Assembly: GCF_024171925.1 (NCBI RefSeq)
Contig: NZ_JAMTCO010000003.1
Span: forward strand, 434,001-498,000
Length of the DNA stretch: 64,000 bases
Direction of reading: 5' to 3'
Source: Actinokineospora diospyrosa
GTDB lineage: Bacteria; Actinomycetota; Actinomycetes; Mycobacteriales; Pseudonocardiaceae
A program made the position numbers and the translations under genes. How positions within the stretch are numbered: position 1 is the stretch's first letter; each line of letters opens with the position of its first letter. Positions 36,194 to 44,856 of the stretch are shown piece by piece. The notes beneath the pieces are model-generated. The model did no database searches. It was given only the letters and a program-made list of their open reading frames with translations, and was not told the DNA's origin.

Positions 36194-37270
36194 GTGGACG
36201 CCGGATCGCTGAGCCAGTTGCGCACCGAGTACGCCGAGCTGGAGACCTCGCTCGCCGACCCGGCGGTGCACGCCGACCAGGACCGGGCCCGCAAGCTGGG
36301 CCGCCGCTACGCCGAGCTGTCCGCGGTGGTCAAGGCCGCCCGCGAGCTCGACACCGCGCGCAGCGACCTGGGGGCGGCCAGGGAGCTGGCCGACGAGGAC
36401 CCGGCGTTCGCCGAGGAGGCCGACGAGCTGGCGGCGCGGATCCCGGTGCTGGAGACCAAGCTCACCGAGCTGCTGCTGCCGCGCGACCCGCACGACAGCG
36501 CCGACGTGCTGCTGGAGGTCAAGTCCGGCGAGGGCGGCGAGGAGTCGGCGCTGTTCGCTGGCGACCTGCTGCGGATGTACCTGCGCTACGCCGAGCGGCA
36601 CGGCTGGAAGGCCGAGGTCCTCGACGGCACCGAGTCCGACCTGGGCGGCTACAAGGACGTCACGGTCGCCATCAAGAGCAAGGGCACCGACCCCGACGGC
36701 GTGTGGGCCCGGCTGAAGTTCGAGGGCGGCGTGCACCGGGTGCAGCGGGTGCCGGTGACCGAGTCGCAGGGCCGCATCCACACCTCCGCCGCGGGCGTGC
36801 TCGTCGTGCCCGAGGTCGAGGACTCCGAGGACTTCGCCGAGATCCCGGACAAGGACCTGCGGGTCGACGTGTACCGCTCGTCGGGCAAGGGCGGGCAGAG
36901 CGTCAACACGACCGACTCGGCCGTGCGCATCACGCACCTGCCGACCGGCATCGTGGTGTCCTGCCAGAACGAGCGCTCGCAGCTGCAGAACAAGGCCCGC
37001 GCCATGCAGGTCCTGCGCGCCCGCCTGCTCGCCGCCGCCGAGGAGGAGGCCGCCAAGCAGGCCTCCGACGCGCGCCGCAGCCAGATCCGCACGGTCGACC
37101 GGTCCGAGCGGGTGCGCACCTACAACTTCCCGGAGAACCGCATCTCCGACCACCGGGTCGGCTACAAGGCGCACAACCTCGAGGCCGTGCTCGACGGCGA
37201 CCTCGACGGCGTGCTGGACGCCCTCGCCGAGGCCGACCGCACCGAGCGCCTGGCGAGCTCGGCGGGCTGA
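36194..37270 (+). CDS. prfA: Peptide chain release factor 1
   Basis: 358-aa class I release factor. The GGQ motif is in [20 protein letters not shown], and the RF1-type stop-codon tripeptide is PVT within [18 protein letters not shown]. It releases peptides at UAA and UAG. GTG start with GAGGGGAG upstream. One base separates it from prmC, which methylates its GGQ Gln. Confidence 0.97.
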   Translation: MDAGSLSQLRTEYAELETSLADPAVHADQDRARKLGRRYAELSAVVKAARELDTARSDLGAARELADEDPAFAEEADELAARIPVLETKLTELLLPRDPHDSADVLLEVKSGEGGEESALFAGDLLRMYLRYAERHGWKAEVLDGTESDLGGYKDVTVAIKSKGTDPDGVWARLKFEGGVHRVQRVPVTESQGRIHTSAAGVLVVPEVEDSEDFAEIPDKDLRVDVYRSSGKGGQSVNTTDSAVRITHLPTGIVVSCQNERSQLQNKARAMQVLRARLLAAAEEEAAKQASDARRSQIRTVDRSERVRTYNFPENRISDHRVGYKAHNLEAVLDGDLDGVLDALAEADRTERLASSAG

Positions 37271-37271
37271 C

Positions 37272-38135
37272 GTGCGCCACCCCCTGCGCCTGGCCGTCCG
37301 CGACGCCGAACGCATCCTCACCGCCGCGGGCGTGGACTCCCCGCGCAACGACGCCGAACTCCTGGCCGCCCACGTCCTCGGCGTCGACCGCGGCAGGCTG
37401 GTGCTGATCCCGCTGGTCTCGTCCGAGGAGGTCGACGAGCTCGCTGGCCTGGTCCGCCGCCGAGCGGCCCGGGAACCGTTGCAGCACTTGACCGGCACGG
37501 TCGCGATGGGGGCGATCGAGGTCTCGGTGGGACCGGGCGTGTTCGTCCCCCGCCCGGAGACGGAACTGTTGTTCGCCTGGGCACTGGCGGCGTTGGAGGG
37601 CGTGCACGCCCCGGTCGTGGTGGACCTGTGCACGGGTTCGGGAGTACTCGCCCTGGCCGTCGCCCAAGCCCGCCCGGACGCCGTCGTGCACGCCGTGGAA
37701 CTGGACCTGTCCGCCCTGGCCTGGGCCCGCCGCAACGCCGACACCCGCGTCACCGCCGGGGACACCGCGATCCGCCTGCACCACGGCGATGTGACCGCCC
37801 CCGACCTGCTGTCCGAACTGGACGGACAGGTGGACCTGGTGCTGTGCAACCCCCCCTACGTCCCCGAAGGCACCGACGTCCCCCCCGAGGTCGCCGACCA
37901 CGACCCCCACCACGCCGTCTTCTCCGGCCCCGACGGCCTCACCGTCATCCGCTCCGTCGTCTCCCTGGCCGCCCGCCTCCTCCGCCCCGGTGGCCACCTC
38001 GCCATAGAACACGACGACACCCACGGCGAATCCGTGCCCGACCTCCTCCGCGCCCGCCGCGTCCTGTCCTCTGTGGAGTCTCACCTAGACCTCGCCGAGC
38101 GCCCCAGATTCGCCACCGCTTCCCGCACTGGCTGA
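37272..38135 (+). CDS. prmC: Release factor glutamine methyltransferase PrmC
   Basis: 287-aa SAM-dependent enzyme that methylates the GGQ glutamine of RF1 and RF2. N-terminal helical domain (about 1-80), then SAM motif [16 protein letters not shown], and the catalytic [11 protein letters not shown] (NPPY). GTG start one base after the prfA stop. Normal length. Confidence 0.96.
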   Translation: MRHPLRLAVRDAERILTAAGVDSPRNDAELLAAHVLGVDRGRLVLIPLVSSEEVDELAGLVRRRAAREPLQHLTGTVAMGAIEVSVGPGVFVPRPETELLFAWALAALEGVHAPVVVDLCTGSGVLALAVAQARPDAVVHAVELDLSALAWARRNADTRVTAGDTAIRLHHGDVTAPDLLSELDGQVDLVLCNPPYVPEGTDVPPEVADHDPHHAVFSGPDGLTVIRSVVSLAARLLRPGGHLAIEHDDTHGESVPDLLRARRVLSSVESHLDLAERPRFATASRTG

Positions 38136-38478
38136 CACTCCTCGACTCCTCGAGCATGGTTGGTTCCGCAGTTTTCCCTTTGCTGTTGCCCTTCCCGAAC
38201 CTCCGGTGCCAACTCAACCCACCCGCCACCAACCCCGCCCCCGCCACACTGCTCGATGCGGTGGATTTGTTTTGCGTGGGGGGACAACACCCGTAGCCTC
38301 GTTCGGCGGCTGCTGGGCCGTCCCTTTGGCCCCCAGCTTTTGAGCCCAGCACGGGTGTTGTAGGGGCCCCGCGCAAAACAAGTCCACCGCATCGAGCACC
38401 CCCACCCGAAACCACGTCCCCCCGCCCCACGCCCGCCGACGGCGAAGCCGAGGTCCGCCCAGCGCAGCCCCGCACGCG
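38136..38478. other. Intergenic interval holding the hairpin element
   Basis: 343 bp between convergent prmC and the small Gly-motif gene. Overlapping frames are not protein-like. The only structure is the large inverted repeat described separately. Confidence 0.7.
38250..38398. repeat. Large inverted-repeat element (MITE-like or structured RNA)
   Basis: Left arm 38250-38294 and right arm 38351-38398 are inverted copies of about 45 bp. They match except for two T/C differences and a 3-base gap with one or two mismatches near GGGG/CCCC. The arms begin TGCTCGATGCGGTGGA and carry an AT-rich TTTGTTTTGCG core that stands out in this genome. The 56-bp loop holds a second hairpin (CTGGGCC...GGCCCCCAG). 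Read as plus-strand RNA, the two T/C differences are G-U pairs, so the fold is kept. Confidence 0.8.
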
Positions 38479-38682
38479 TCAGCTGAACGGATCCGACAAC
38501 GCCCGATCCAGCGCACTCAACTCCGAACGCACAACCGGCGCATCGTCCGGCGCATCGTCAAGCAACTCAGCGTCCACCGAAACCGCGTCCACCGAAACAG
38601 CTGACGCCCCAACAACATTGCCGTCCCCCGCCACGAAGTTCCCCGTAGCGTCCCCACCGACGTGGATGCTGTTCTCCGCCAC
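38479..38682 (-). CDS. Small protein with N-terminal Gly-rich amyloid-like motif
   Basis: 67 aa. The N-terminal 22 residues contain SIHVGGDATGNFVAGDGNVV, which shares spacing and 10 of 20 residues with the C-terminal motif of the upstream membrane protein. The rest is acidic (VSVDAVSVDA repeat, LLDDAPDDAPVV) and ends in a short helix-forming tail. It begins 3 bp after the larger gene stops, so the two are co-expressed. I infer the shared motif mediates their association. No enzymatic domain. Confidence 0.6.
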   Translation of the reverse strand: MAENSIHVGGDATGNFVAGDGNVVGASAVSVDAVSVDAELLDDAPDDAPVVRSELSALDRALSDPFS

Positions 38683-38685
38683 GGA

Positions 38686-40356
38686 TCACTCCTTCGGCTT
38701 GGGCTCCAACGGACTGCTCACCTTGTTCCCGCTCCCCGCCACTACCGCGCCCTGCACCGACCCGCCGATGCGGATGTTGTTGTTGACCACCGTGCTCGCC
38801 TGGGCCTCGAACGACGCGGGGGAGTAGCCCGCCTCGCGCAGCAGGGTCGTCACGGCGACGACGAGGCGGCTCTCCAGGAGTTTGAGGTACCGCTCGGTGT
38901 CGGCGAGCTGGAAGTAGTTGTGCAGCCCGGGGTCCTGCGCCAGTTCGCGCAGGCTGTCGCGGGAGCCGTAGCGGTCCGGGTCGAGGTCGTCGTGGGAGCG
39001 GCGCAGGAAGGTCAGGGCGCTCGCGGCCCGCGCGGGCAGGGTCGCCGGTAGCCGGATCAGGTCGCCGAGGCCCGCCAGGTACGGGCGCAGCGGGGAGTGC
39101 CTGGCCTTGTCGATCTGCTGGAACCGCTGGTCGATCGGGCGCAGCACGCAGGGCGTCCACTCCACGTACAGCGTCGACCCGTCCATCGCCACGTGCAGGT
39201 ACACCGACAGCACCAGGTCCCGGTCCCAGGTCTCGACCTGGAAGCACCGGTAGTAGCGCGCCCACTCCACCGGCAGGTCGCGCAGCACCTCGGCGCGGGT
39301 GCGCCCCACCCACCTGGTGGGCCGCTGCCCCGGCGCGGCGAGGAACTCCGCGCCCTCCGCGGTGCCAACGTGGTCGACCAGTTCGCGCGCGGAGACGATC
39401 ACGTGCTCCGTTGTGGACAGTGCGCGCAGCCGCGCCCCGGGGGCCAGCGCCGTCGCCGTGTGCAGCTTGGCGACCTCGGTGGTGATCGCCTCGTACAGCG
39501 CGGAAGTCGACAGCAGCGCCGTCTGCTCGCGCTGCTCGTCGCGCACCAGCGCGGTGGCGATCGACCACGGCTCGAACGTGGATCCCGCGCCGACGAACGG
39601 GTGGTAGCCGCGGTGCACCACCACCGGCACCGCCGCGGGGTCCTCGTTCGCCGTGCCAGACAGGTATTCCGCGTGCAGCCGCTCGGTGAACCGCGACGGC
39701 GCGCTCTCCAGGATCGGGCGGTTCGACAGCCCGGCGCGCAACGCCGCGCCCGCGCGGTTGCCCCGGTGGAACTGGACGGTCAGCAGCCGCCACACGGCAA
39801 GCCGGTTGAGCAGCAGCACCGCCAGCAGCGGCACCACGACCGCGAACACCACCGCGATCGACCCGTCGTCGTCCTCGGCCAGGGTGTAGATCTCGGAGCG
39901 GGAGCGGCGGCGCGAGTACGCGGACGCGAACGGGTCGCTGTCGAGGTAGGTGAACAGGGCGAGCCCCACGACGACCGCCGCGAGCGTGCCGACGACCGCG
40001 CCGAGCACCGCACCCGAGGGCGGGGTGCTCGGCCGTACCGGGCCCTTGCGCCGCTGCCAGGCCGTGATGGCGCCCGTGACCAGGAGCGCGAGCAGCAGCC
40101 AGACCAGCAGCAGGGTGCCGGGGAGGGTGAACAGCGCGATCACCGCCAGCACCAGCACCGACCAGTCGACCAGTTTGCGCCTGCGCCTGGCCGCGATCGC
40201 CTCGCCGAGCACCGGGGCCGCGTCCACCCCCGGCGACGGCGCGCCGGGGCGGGTCGGTTCCAGCAGGTACTCGCGGATCGCGTTGTCGGCGAACCCGGCG
40301 TCCAGGTGCGCCGCCGCGCAGAGGTAGCGGGTGGTGTCGTCGCGGTCCTCGGTCAT
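38686..40356 (-). CDS. Membrane protein of unknown function with C-terminal Gly-rich motif
   Basis: 556 aa. An N-terminal cytosolic region (about 1-60, RYLCAAAHLDAGFADNAIREYLLEP) is followed by membrane segments at about 62-100 and 115-138 and a further pair near 165-190 (VVFAVVVPLLAVLLLNRLAVW). A large soluble domain (about 200-500) follows that I do not recognise. The last 30 residues carry NIRIGGSVQGAVVAGSGNKV, matching the motif in the small downstream protein. RHIM-like and BASS motifs of bacterial amyloid signalling are short, Gly-rich and similarly shared between adjacent genes, so this may be a signalling pair (inference). Confidence 0.7.
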   Translation of the reverse strand: MTEDRDDTTRYLCAAAHLDAGFADNAIREYLLEPTRPGAPSPGVDAAPVLGEAIAARRRRKLVDWSVLVLAVIALFTLPGTLLLVWLLLALLVTGAITAWQRRKGPVRPSTPPSGAVLGAVVGTLAAVVVGLALFTYLDSDPFASAYSRRRSRSEIYTLAEDDDGSIAVVFAVVVPLLAVLLLNRLAVWRLLTVQFHRGNRAGAALRAGLSNRPILESAPSRFTERLHAEYLSGTANEDPAAVPVVVHRGYHPFVGAGSTFEPWSIATALVRDEQREQTALLSTSALYEAITTEVAKLHTATALAPGARLRALSTTEHVIVSARELVDHVGTAEGAEFLAAPGQRPTRWVGRTRAEVLRDLPVEWARYYRCFQVETWDRDLVLSVYLHVAMDGSTLYVEWTPCVLRPIDQRFQQIDKARHSPLRPYLAGLGDLIRLPATLPARAASALTFLRRSHDDLDPDRYGSRDSLRELAQDPGLHNYFQLADTERYLKLLESRLVVAVTTLLREAGYSPASFEAQASTVVNNNIRIGGSVQGAVVAGSGNKVSSPLEPKPKE

Positions 40357-40451
40357 CGGACCCCCGGAGCCGAATTCGTATGAAGTACGGTCACTCGTGG
40401 TGCGTCATAGTCCACCAACGGGTGAAATCGGTCAACCCTCGACCCGGCGGC

Positions 40452-41195
40452 TCACGGGGTGGTGTTGTCGACCATGGTGCGGTAGATCGGCGCGGTCTCC
40501 GACCAGCGCGCGGCCTGCGAACTCGCGTAGAGGAAGTACTCCGTGCCGCCGACCCGCCAGTACATCGAGTGCGCGTGGCGCCTGCCCGCGGCCGAGTCGT
40601 GCTCGAACTCCCAGTCCAGCGCGGGGACCTTGTGGTAGGTCGTGGTGCCCAGGCTCAGCCGCTGGAACCCCCGGTGCGCCTCGGCGAAGCGCAGCTCGTA
40701 GTCCACGTGCGCGTCGACCAGGTCCTGCGCCGGGGCCGCCGAGCCGCCGTAGCGGACGTAGCGGGTCGGGTCGGTCGGGTCGGTCGCCTGCATCGCGCCT
40801 GGCCCGGACGACCGGGTGATGGTCCAGCCGGTGGGGATCGTCGTGATCAGGCCACCGGGGCCAGCCACCCGCTGGTAGCCATCGGGGATCGGCATCGCGA
40901 CCGGCGAGGGCGGACCCGTGGTGGTCGAGGCCGCTGGTGGGGTCGGCGCCTCGGTGTAGATGTACACCGGATAGGCCTGGACCTGCGGTTCCTTCGGGGT
41001 CACCAGCAGCACCGTGCCCACCGCGGCGCTCACCGCGGCGTAGGCGACCACGAGTGAGGACGCCAGCCAGCGCGAGCTCAGCTGGTATCCCCGGTGAGCT
41101 CGGCGTCCCCGCTGCCGATGACTGGTCGTGATCGCTCCCTGGCACGTCCGGTATGCCGGATCCCCGGTATGGCGTACTGAGGGTAGCGTGCGCAC
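40452..41195 (-). CDS. Membrane-anchored extracytoplasmic protein, unknown
   Basis: About 247 aa if the GTG at 41195 is used. The start is uncertain because no good ribosome site is visible and it lies only 13 bp from the divergent gene. One N-terminal membrane helix (WLASSLVVAYAAVSAAVGTVLLV), then a Pro/Thr linker and a soluble domain with TIPTGWTITRSSGPGAMQATDP, LDWEFEHD and YFLYASSQAARW. The pattern resembles secreted domains found fused to actinobacterial Ser/Thr kinases or near them, but I cannot name it. Confidence 0.6.
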   Translation of the reverse strand: MRTLPSVRHTGDPAYRTCQGAITTSHRQRGRRAHRGYQLSSRWLASSLVVAYAAVSAAVGTVLLVTPKEPQVQAYPVYIYTEAPTPPAASTTTGPPSPVAMPIPDGYQRVAGPGGLITTIPTGWTITRSSGPGAMQATDPTDPTRYVRYGGSAAPAQDLVDAHVDYELRFAEAHRGFQRLSLGTTTYHKVPALDWEFEHDSAAGRRHAHSMYWRVGGTEYFLYASSQAARWSETAPIYRTMVDNTTP

Positions 41196-41207
41196 CTGGG
41201 TGATCCA

Positions 41208-42029
41208 ATGCTTCGCACATGGCAGGACGTCACCGCCAAGTGGCGGCTGGTGACCGACAGCGACGACAGCGCTACCGATTCGCTCGCCGCCCGGCAGTTC
41301 GCCGCCGCGGCGCGCACCGCGCTGCTCGCCGGACGGCTCGACGAGGCCGTCGCGGGCTTCGAGGAGGCCGCCGCGCTGCGCACCCACCCGGTGGACCAGG
41401 TGGGCATCGGCGACGTGCTCCTCGCCAGGGGCCGCTGGCGCACCGCGGCCCAGCACTACCAGGCCGCGGTGGCGCTCGACCCGGACAACGTGCTCGCCGC
41501 GCTCGGCCTCTCGCAGGCCATGGTCGCCGGGCGCGACGCCGAGGGGGCCGCGCGCGAACTGGAGCGCCGCTTCGGCGACAGCACGCACCCGGTGCTGCGC
41601 TACTACCTCGCCAGCACCTGGGCCTCGGTCGGGGACCAGATCAGGGCCACCACCGACGACGAGGTCCTCGTCATCACCAGCGAGACCCAGTTGCGCCAGT
41701 GCGAGCACGCCGCGCTGCGCATCCTCGAACTCGACGTCGAGGACCACGAACTGCGCCGCGGCGCCGAACGGCTGCTCGCCGAGGTCCACTCCGGACGGAA
41801 GTGGCAGTGGCGCCCGGAGGGCATCGCGGTCAGCCTCGCCGTGCTGGCCGTGTCGCTCGGGATCACGCTCGTGGCCGTGGGCGGGGTGATCGGCAGCGTC
41901 CTGGTCGTCATCGCGGGCATCGTCGCCGGGAGCGCCCTGCTCTACCTGATCGTCGTCCACTTCCGACGGCAGGCGTGGCAGGCGCGCGCGGCGAGCATGG
42001 CCGACCGGATCACCCGCCCGGGCGCGTGA
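41208..42029 (+). CDS. TPR-containing membrane protein
   Basis: 273 aa. The N-terminal about 130 residues form TPR-like helical repeats (ARTALLAGRLDEAVAGFEEA, GRWRTAAQHYQAAVALDPDN). Two membrane helices lie near the C-terminus (VSLAVLAVSLGITLVAVGG, VLVVIAGIVAGSALLYLIVV). Likely a scaffold at the membrane. Divergent from the preceding gene and 67 bp upstream of the sua5 start, but not part of the mycobacterial gene order. Confidence 0.75.
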   Translation: MLRTWQDVTAKWRLVTDSDDSATDSLAARQFAAAARTALLAGRLDEAVAGFEEAAALRTHPVDQVGIGDVLLARGRWRTAAQHYQAAVALDPDNVLAALGLSQAMVAGRDAEGAARELERRFGDSTHPVLRYYLASTWASVGDQIRATTDDEVLVITSETQLRQCEHAALRILELDVEDHELRRGAERLLAEVHSGRKWQWRPEGIAVSLAVLAVSLGITLVAVGGVIGSVLVVIAGIVAGSALLYLIVVHFRRQAWQARAASMADRITRPGA

Positions 42030-42083
42030 GCCCGCGCGGTGATCACCGGCGGATCTGCCTGACACGGCGGAGCCGGACACCGC

Positions 42084-42089
42084 TAGGCT
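42084..42089 (+). promoter_or_regulatory. -10 element (TAGGCT) of a leaderless sua5 promoter
   Basis: TAGGCT ends 7 bp before the GTG at 42097, and there is no Shine-Dalgarno sequence. Confidence 0.45.
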
Positions 42090-42096
42090 CGCGCGG

Positions 42097-42744
42097 GTGA
42101 CGGTCTTCGACTGTGGTGAACGTGGTCAGCGCGAGGACGGCCTCGGGGCCGCCGCGAGCGCGGTCCGCTCCGGCAGGCTCGTGGTGATCCCGACCGACAC
42201 CGTGTACGGCATCGGGTGCGACGCCTTCTCCTCGACCGCGGTGGCCGGGCTGCTGGCGGCCAAGAACCGCGGCCCGGACATGCCGGTCGGGGTGCTCGTC
42301 GGGTCCTGGACCACCATCGACGGCCTGGTGCTGTCGGTCCCGCACACCGCGCGCACCCTGGTCGAGGCGTTCTGGCCGGGTGACCTGTCCATCGTGCTGC
42401 CGCACGCCCCGTCGCTGAACTGGGACCTCGGCCGCACCGGCGGGACGGTCATGCTGCGGATGCCGCTGCACCCGGTGGCGATCGAGCTGCTGCGCGAGGT
42501 CGGCCCGATGGCCGTCTCCAGCGCCAACCGCTCCGGCGAGCCGCCCGCCTCGACCGCGCAGGAGGCCGTCGAGCAGTTCGGCGACCTCGTCGGCATCTAC
42601 CTCGACGGCGGCCCGTCCGGCGACCCGGTTCCGTCCACGATCGTCGACCTCACCGGCGACGAACCACTGGTGCTGCGCGAAGGCGCGGTCGGCGTCGCCG
42701 CCGTGCGCGAGGCGCTGGGCACCGAGGTCCGCACCGCCAGGTAG
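42097..42744 (+). CDS. L-threonylcarbamoyladenylate synthase (Sua5/YrdC/TsaC family)
   Basis: 215 aa. It makes threonylcarbamoyl-AMP from threonine, bicarbonate and ATP for the t6A37 tRNA modification. Motifs: VVIPTDTVYGIGCDA, AAKNRGPDMPVGVLV (K-x-R type site), and VSSANRSGEPP. It lacks the C-terminal Sua5 domain, so it is TsaC-like in length. GTG start. It is the Rv1301 homologue by synteny. Confidence 0.93.
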   Translation: MTVFDCGERGQREDGLGAAASAVRSGRLVVIPTDTVYGIGCDAFSSTAVAGLLAAKNRGPDMPVGVLVGSWTTIDGLVLSVPHTARTLVEAFWPGDLSIVLPHAPSLNWDLGRTGGTVMLRMPLHPVAIELLREVGPMAVSSANRSGEPPASTAQEAVEQFGDLVGIYLDGGPSGDPVPSTIVDLTGDEPLVLREGAVGVAAVREALGTEVRTAR

Positions 42745-42900
42745 GTCCGCCAGGCCGCGGGCAAGACCCGCTCTGCCCGAGCGCACCGCCCGAGCAAGCA
42801 CCGCCAGAACAGCTAGCACCCGAACAGCAGAGCCCGACCAGCAGGAGAGTCGACCCGCCGTGCCCACGCCCACCCGCCCCAGCGACCGGGGCACCCCCGC

Positions 42901-44055
42901 GTGATCCCCACGGGCGATTTCGCTCCAGCGGGCCTGCCGGTCCGCGAGTACCTGCTGGTCGGCCTGGTCACCGCGGTGCTGACGTTCCTGCTCACCGGCC
43001 TGGTCCGGCTGTTCGCGATCCGCTTCGGCGCCGTGGCCTACCCGCGCCAGCGCGACGTGCACGTGGTGCCGATCCCGCGCCTGGGCGGCCTGGGCATGTA
43101 CCTCGGCGTGTGCGGCGGGATGCTGCTCGCGCACCAGCTCCCGGTGCTGCGCCGCGCTTTCGACTACTCGTTCGACCCGACCGCGGTGCTCATCGGCGGC
43201 GGCATCATCGTGCTCATCGGGATGCTCGACGACCGCTTCGAGCTGGACTCGCTCACCAAGCTCGCGGGCCAGATCACCTGCGCGGGCATCCTCGTGCTGT
43301 ACGGGATCCAGTGGGTGGTGCTGTGGGTGCCGTGGGGCGGTGACGCCGACGGGTTCGGCTCGGTGCTGATCCTCGACCAGAACCAGGGCGGGCTGCTGGC
43401 CATCCTGCTCGCGGTCACCCTGATCAACGCGATCAACTTCATCGACGGCCTCGACGGCCTCGCCGCAGGCGTCGGCATGATCGCCGCCGCCGCCACCGCC
43501 GTGTTCGCCCTGCACCTGCTCGACCTCTCCGGCGGCGACGTCGGCACCTACTCGCCCGCGCTGATCGCCGCGACCCTGGCAGGCGCGTGCCTGGGCTTCC
43601 TGCCGCACAACTTCCAACCGGCCCGGCTGTTCATGGGCGACTCCGGCTCGATGCTCATCGGCCTGATGCTCGCCGCGGCCAGCACCACCGCCTCGGGCAG
43701 GGCCAATCCGCCCATCTGGGGCCTTTCCGACGCCATCGCGCTGTTCTCGCCGCTGCTGATCGTCGCCGCCGTGCTGTTCATCCCGGTGCTCGACCTGCTG
43801 CTCGCGGTGATCCGGCGCACCAGGCGCGGGGTCAGCCCGTTCTCCGCGGACAAGATGCACCTGCACCACCGGTTGCTCGAGATCGGCCACTCCCAGCGCC
43901 GCGCGGTGCTGTTGATCTACTTGTGGGCCTGCCTGCTGGCCTTCGGCGCGGTGGCGGTGACCATCTACGACGTCTCCGCCGTGGTCTGGGTGGTCGGCGT
44001 CGGCGTCCTCATCGCGGTGATCATTTCCGCCATCCCTAGACTGAGGTCACGATGA
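42901..44055 (+). CDS. Undecaprenyl-phosphate GlcNAc-1-phosphate transferase (WecA/Rfe-like)
   Basis: 384-aa polytopic membrane enzyme of the MraY/WecA family. It transfers GlcNAc-1-P from UDP-GlcNAc to decaprenyl phosphate, the first step of arabinogalactan linker or teichoic-type polymer synthesis. Family motifs: LIGMLDDRFELDSLTKL (DDxxD-like), INFIDGLDGLAAGV, LFMGDSGSMLIG, and the cytosolic HLHHRLLEIGHS. GTG start. Syntenic with M. tuberculosis rfe (Rv1302). The stop overlaps the following ATG. Confidence 0.93.
   Translation: MIPTGDFAPAGLPVREYLLVGLVTAVLTFLLTGLVRLFAIRFGAVAYPRQRDVHVVPIPRLGGLGMYLGVCGGMLLAHQLPVLRRAFDYSFDPTAVLIGGGIIVLIGMLDDRFELDSLTKLAGQITCAGILVLYGIQWVVLWVPWGGDADGFGSVLILDQNQGGLLAILLAVTLINAINFIDGLDGLAAGVGMIAAAATAVFALHLLDLSGGDVGTYSPALIAATLAGACLGFLPHNFQPARLFMGDSGSMLIGLMLAAASTTASGRANPPIWGLSDAIALFSPLLIVAAVLFIPVLDLLLAVIRRTRRGVSPFSADKMHLHHRLLEIGHSQRRAVLLIYLWACLLAFGAVAVTIYDVSAVVWVVGVGVLIAVIISAIPRLRSR
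44037..44042 (+). promoter_or_regulatory. -10 element (TAGACT) inside the wecA-like 3' end
   Basis: TAGACT lies 9 bp before the ATG at 44052. It could give the AtpI-like/atp operon its own near-leaderless promoter inside the preceding gene. Confidence 0.4.
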
Positions 44056-44621
44056 GCGAGCACACCCACGACACCGAAGACCAGAGCGCGACCGCGGCCC
44101 AGCCCGCAGACGCGGCGCAGAGCACAACCACAGCGCAGAGCGCAACCACAGCGCAGAGCACGACCGCTGCGCAGAGCGCGACCACGGCGCCGGAGATCGA
44201 TCCGCACGCCAAGTCCCTGCTGACCCTGGCCAACGCCATGTTCCGCTACGCGCTGTGGCCGTCGCTGGCCACGATCGCGATCGGCGCGGTGGTGTTCGGT
44301 CTGATCAACGGCAGCGCGGGCCTGTTCGGCGCACTGGTCGGCGGCCTGCTCGCTGCGGCTTCCTCGCTGCTGACGCTGTTGCTCATGCGCAAGACCGCGC
44401 ACCTGGGCCCGCACATAGGCATGGCCGCGTCGCTGGGTGGTTTCGTCGGCAAGTTGCTCGTCCTGCTGCTGGTCATGACGGCGCTGCGCGGGGTGGACGC
44501 GTTGCACGCCAAGTCACTCGGCATCACGATGGTCGCTGTGGTGCTCGTCGCTGCGGCCGCCGAGGCCGTGGCGTTCCGCCGGACCAAGCTGCCGACCATC
44601 ATCCCGGCGGGCGAGAAGTAG
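44052..44621 (+). CDS. AtpI-like membrane protein (Rv1303 position)
   Basis: 189 aa. The N-terminal about 50 residues are a low-complexity Ala/Gln/Ser/Thr tail made by an 18-bp DNA repeat. The rest has four membrane helices (WPSLATIAIGAVVFGLI, LFGALVGGLLAAASSLLTLLLM, LGGFVGKLLVLLLVMTAL, ITMVAVVLVAAAAEAVA). By position and topology it matches the AtpI/subunit-I-like protein that precedes atpB in actinobacteria and helps assemble the c-ring (a role known in other bacteria). Confidence 0.85.
   Translation: MSEHTHDTEDQSATAAQPADAAQSTTTAQSATTAQSTTAAQSATTAPEIDPHAKSLLTLANAMFRYALWPSLATIAIGAVVFGLINGSAGLFGALVGGLLAAASSLLTLLLMRKTAHLGPHIGMAASLGGFVGKLLVLLLVMTALRGVDALHAKSLGITMVAVVLVAAAAEAVAFRRTKLPTIIPAGEK
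44115..44186. repeat. Four tandem 18-bp repeats in the AtpI-like gene
   Basis: Units GCGCAGAGCRCRACCRCR at 44115, 44133, 44151 and 44169, encoding the hexapeptide A-Q-S-x-T-T/A. The unit length keeps frame, so copy number may vary between strains without loss of function. Confidence 0.85.
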
Positions 44622-44856
44622 CCCTTTACCTGGGAACAGGCAACTAGCAGTACGCCTGTCCGGAGTGCGTGCACTGCCTGCTATCGTTCGCGTCAGCGGT
44701 GGGCGGCCGGATGTGCACGCGTGCTCACCATGGCGACCCGGGATCTCGGGTGGCCGCCTGAAGACATACCAAGTTCGTCAGGTACGTTACGTCCTGATCG
44801 TGACGATTCCCCCGGCGGAGTGAACGCCGGCCGGGAGAACCGGAAGGAGCCCACAG

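Noticed and set aside
36131..37849. Minus-strand frame opposite prfA and prmC
   Set aside because: Shadow of two well-defined essential genes; no start context or domain.
38136..42060. Prophage or integrative element
   Set aside because: No integrase, att duplication or phage structural gene could be found.
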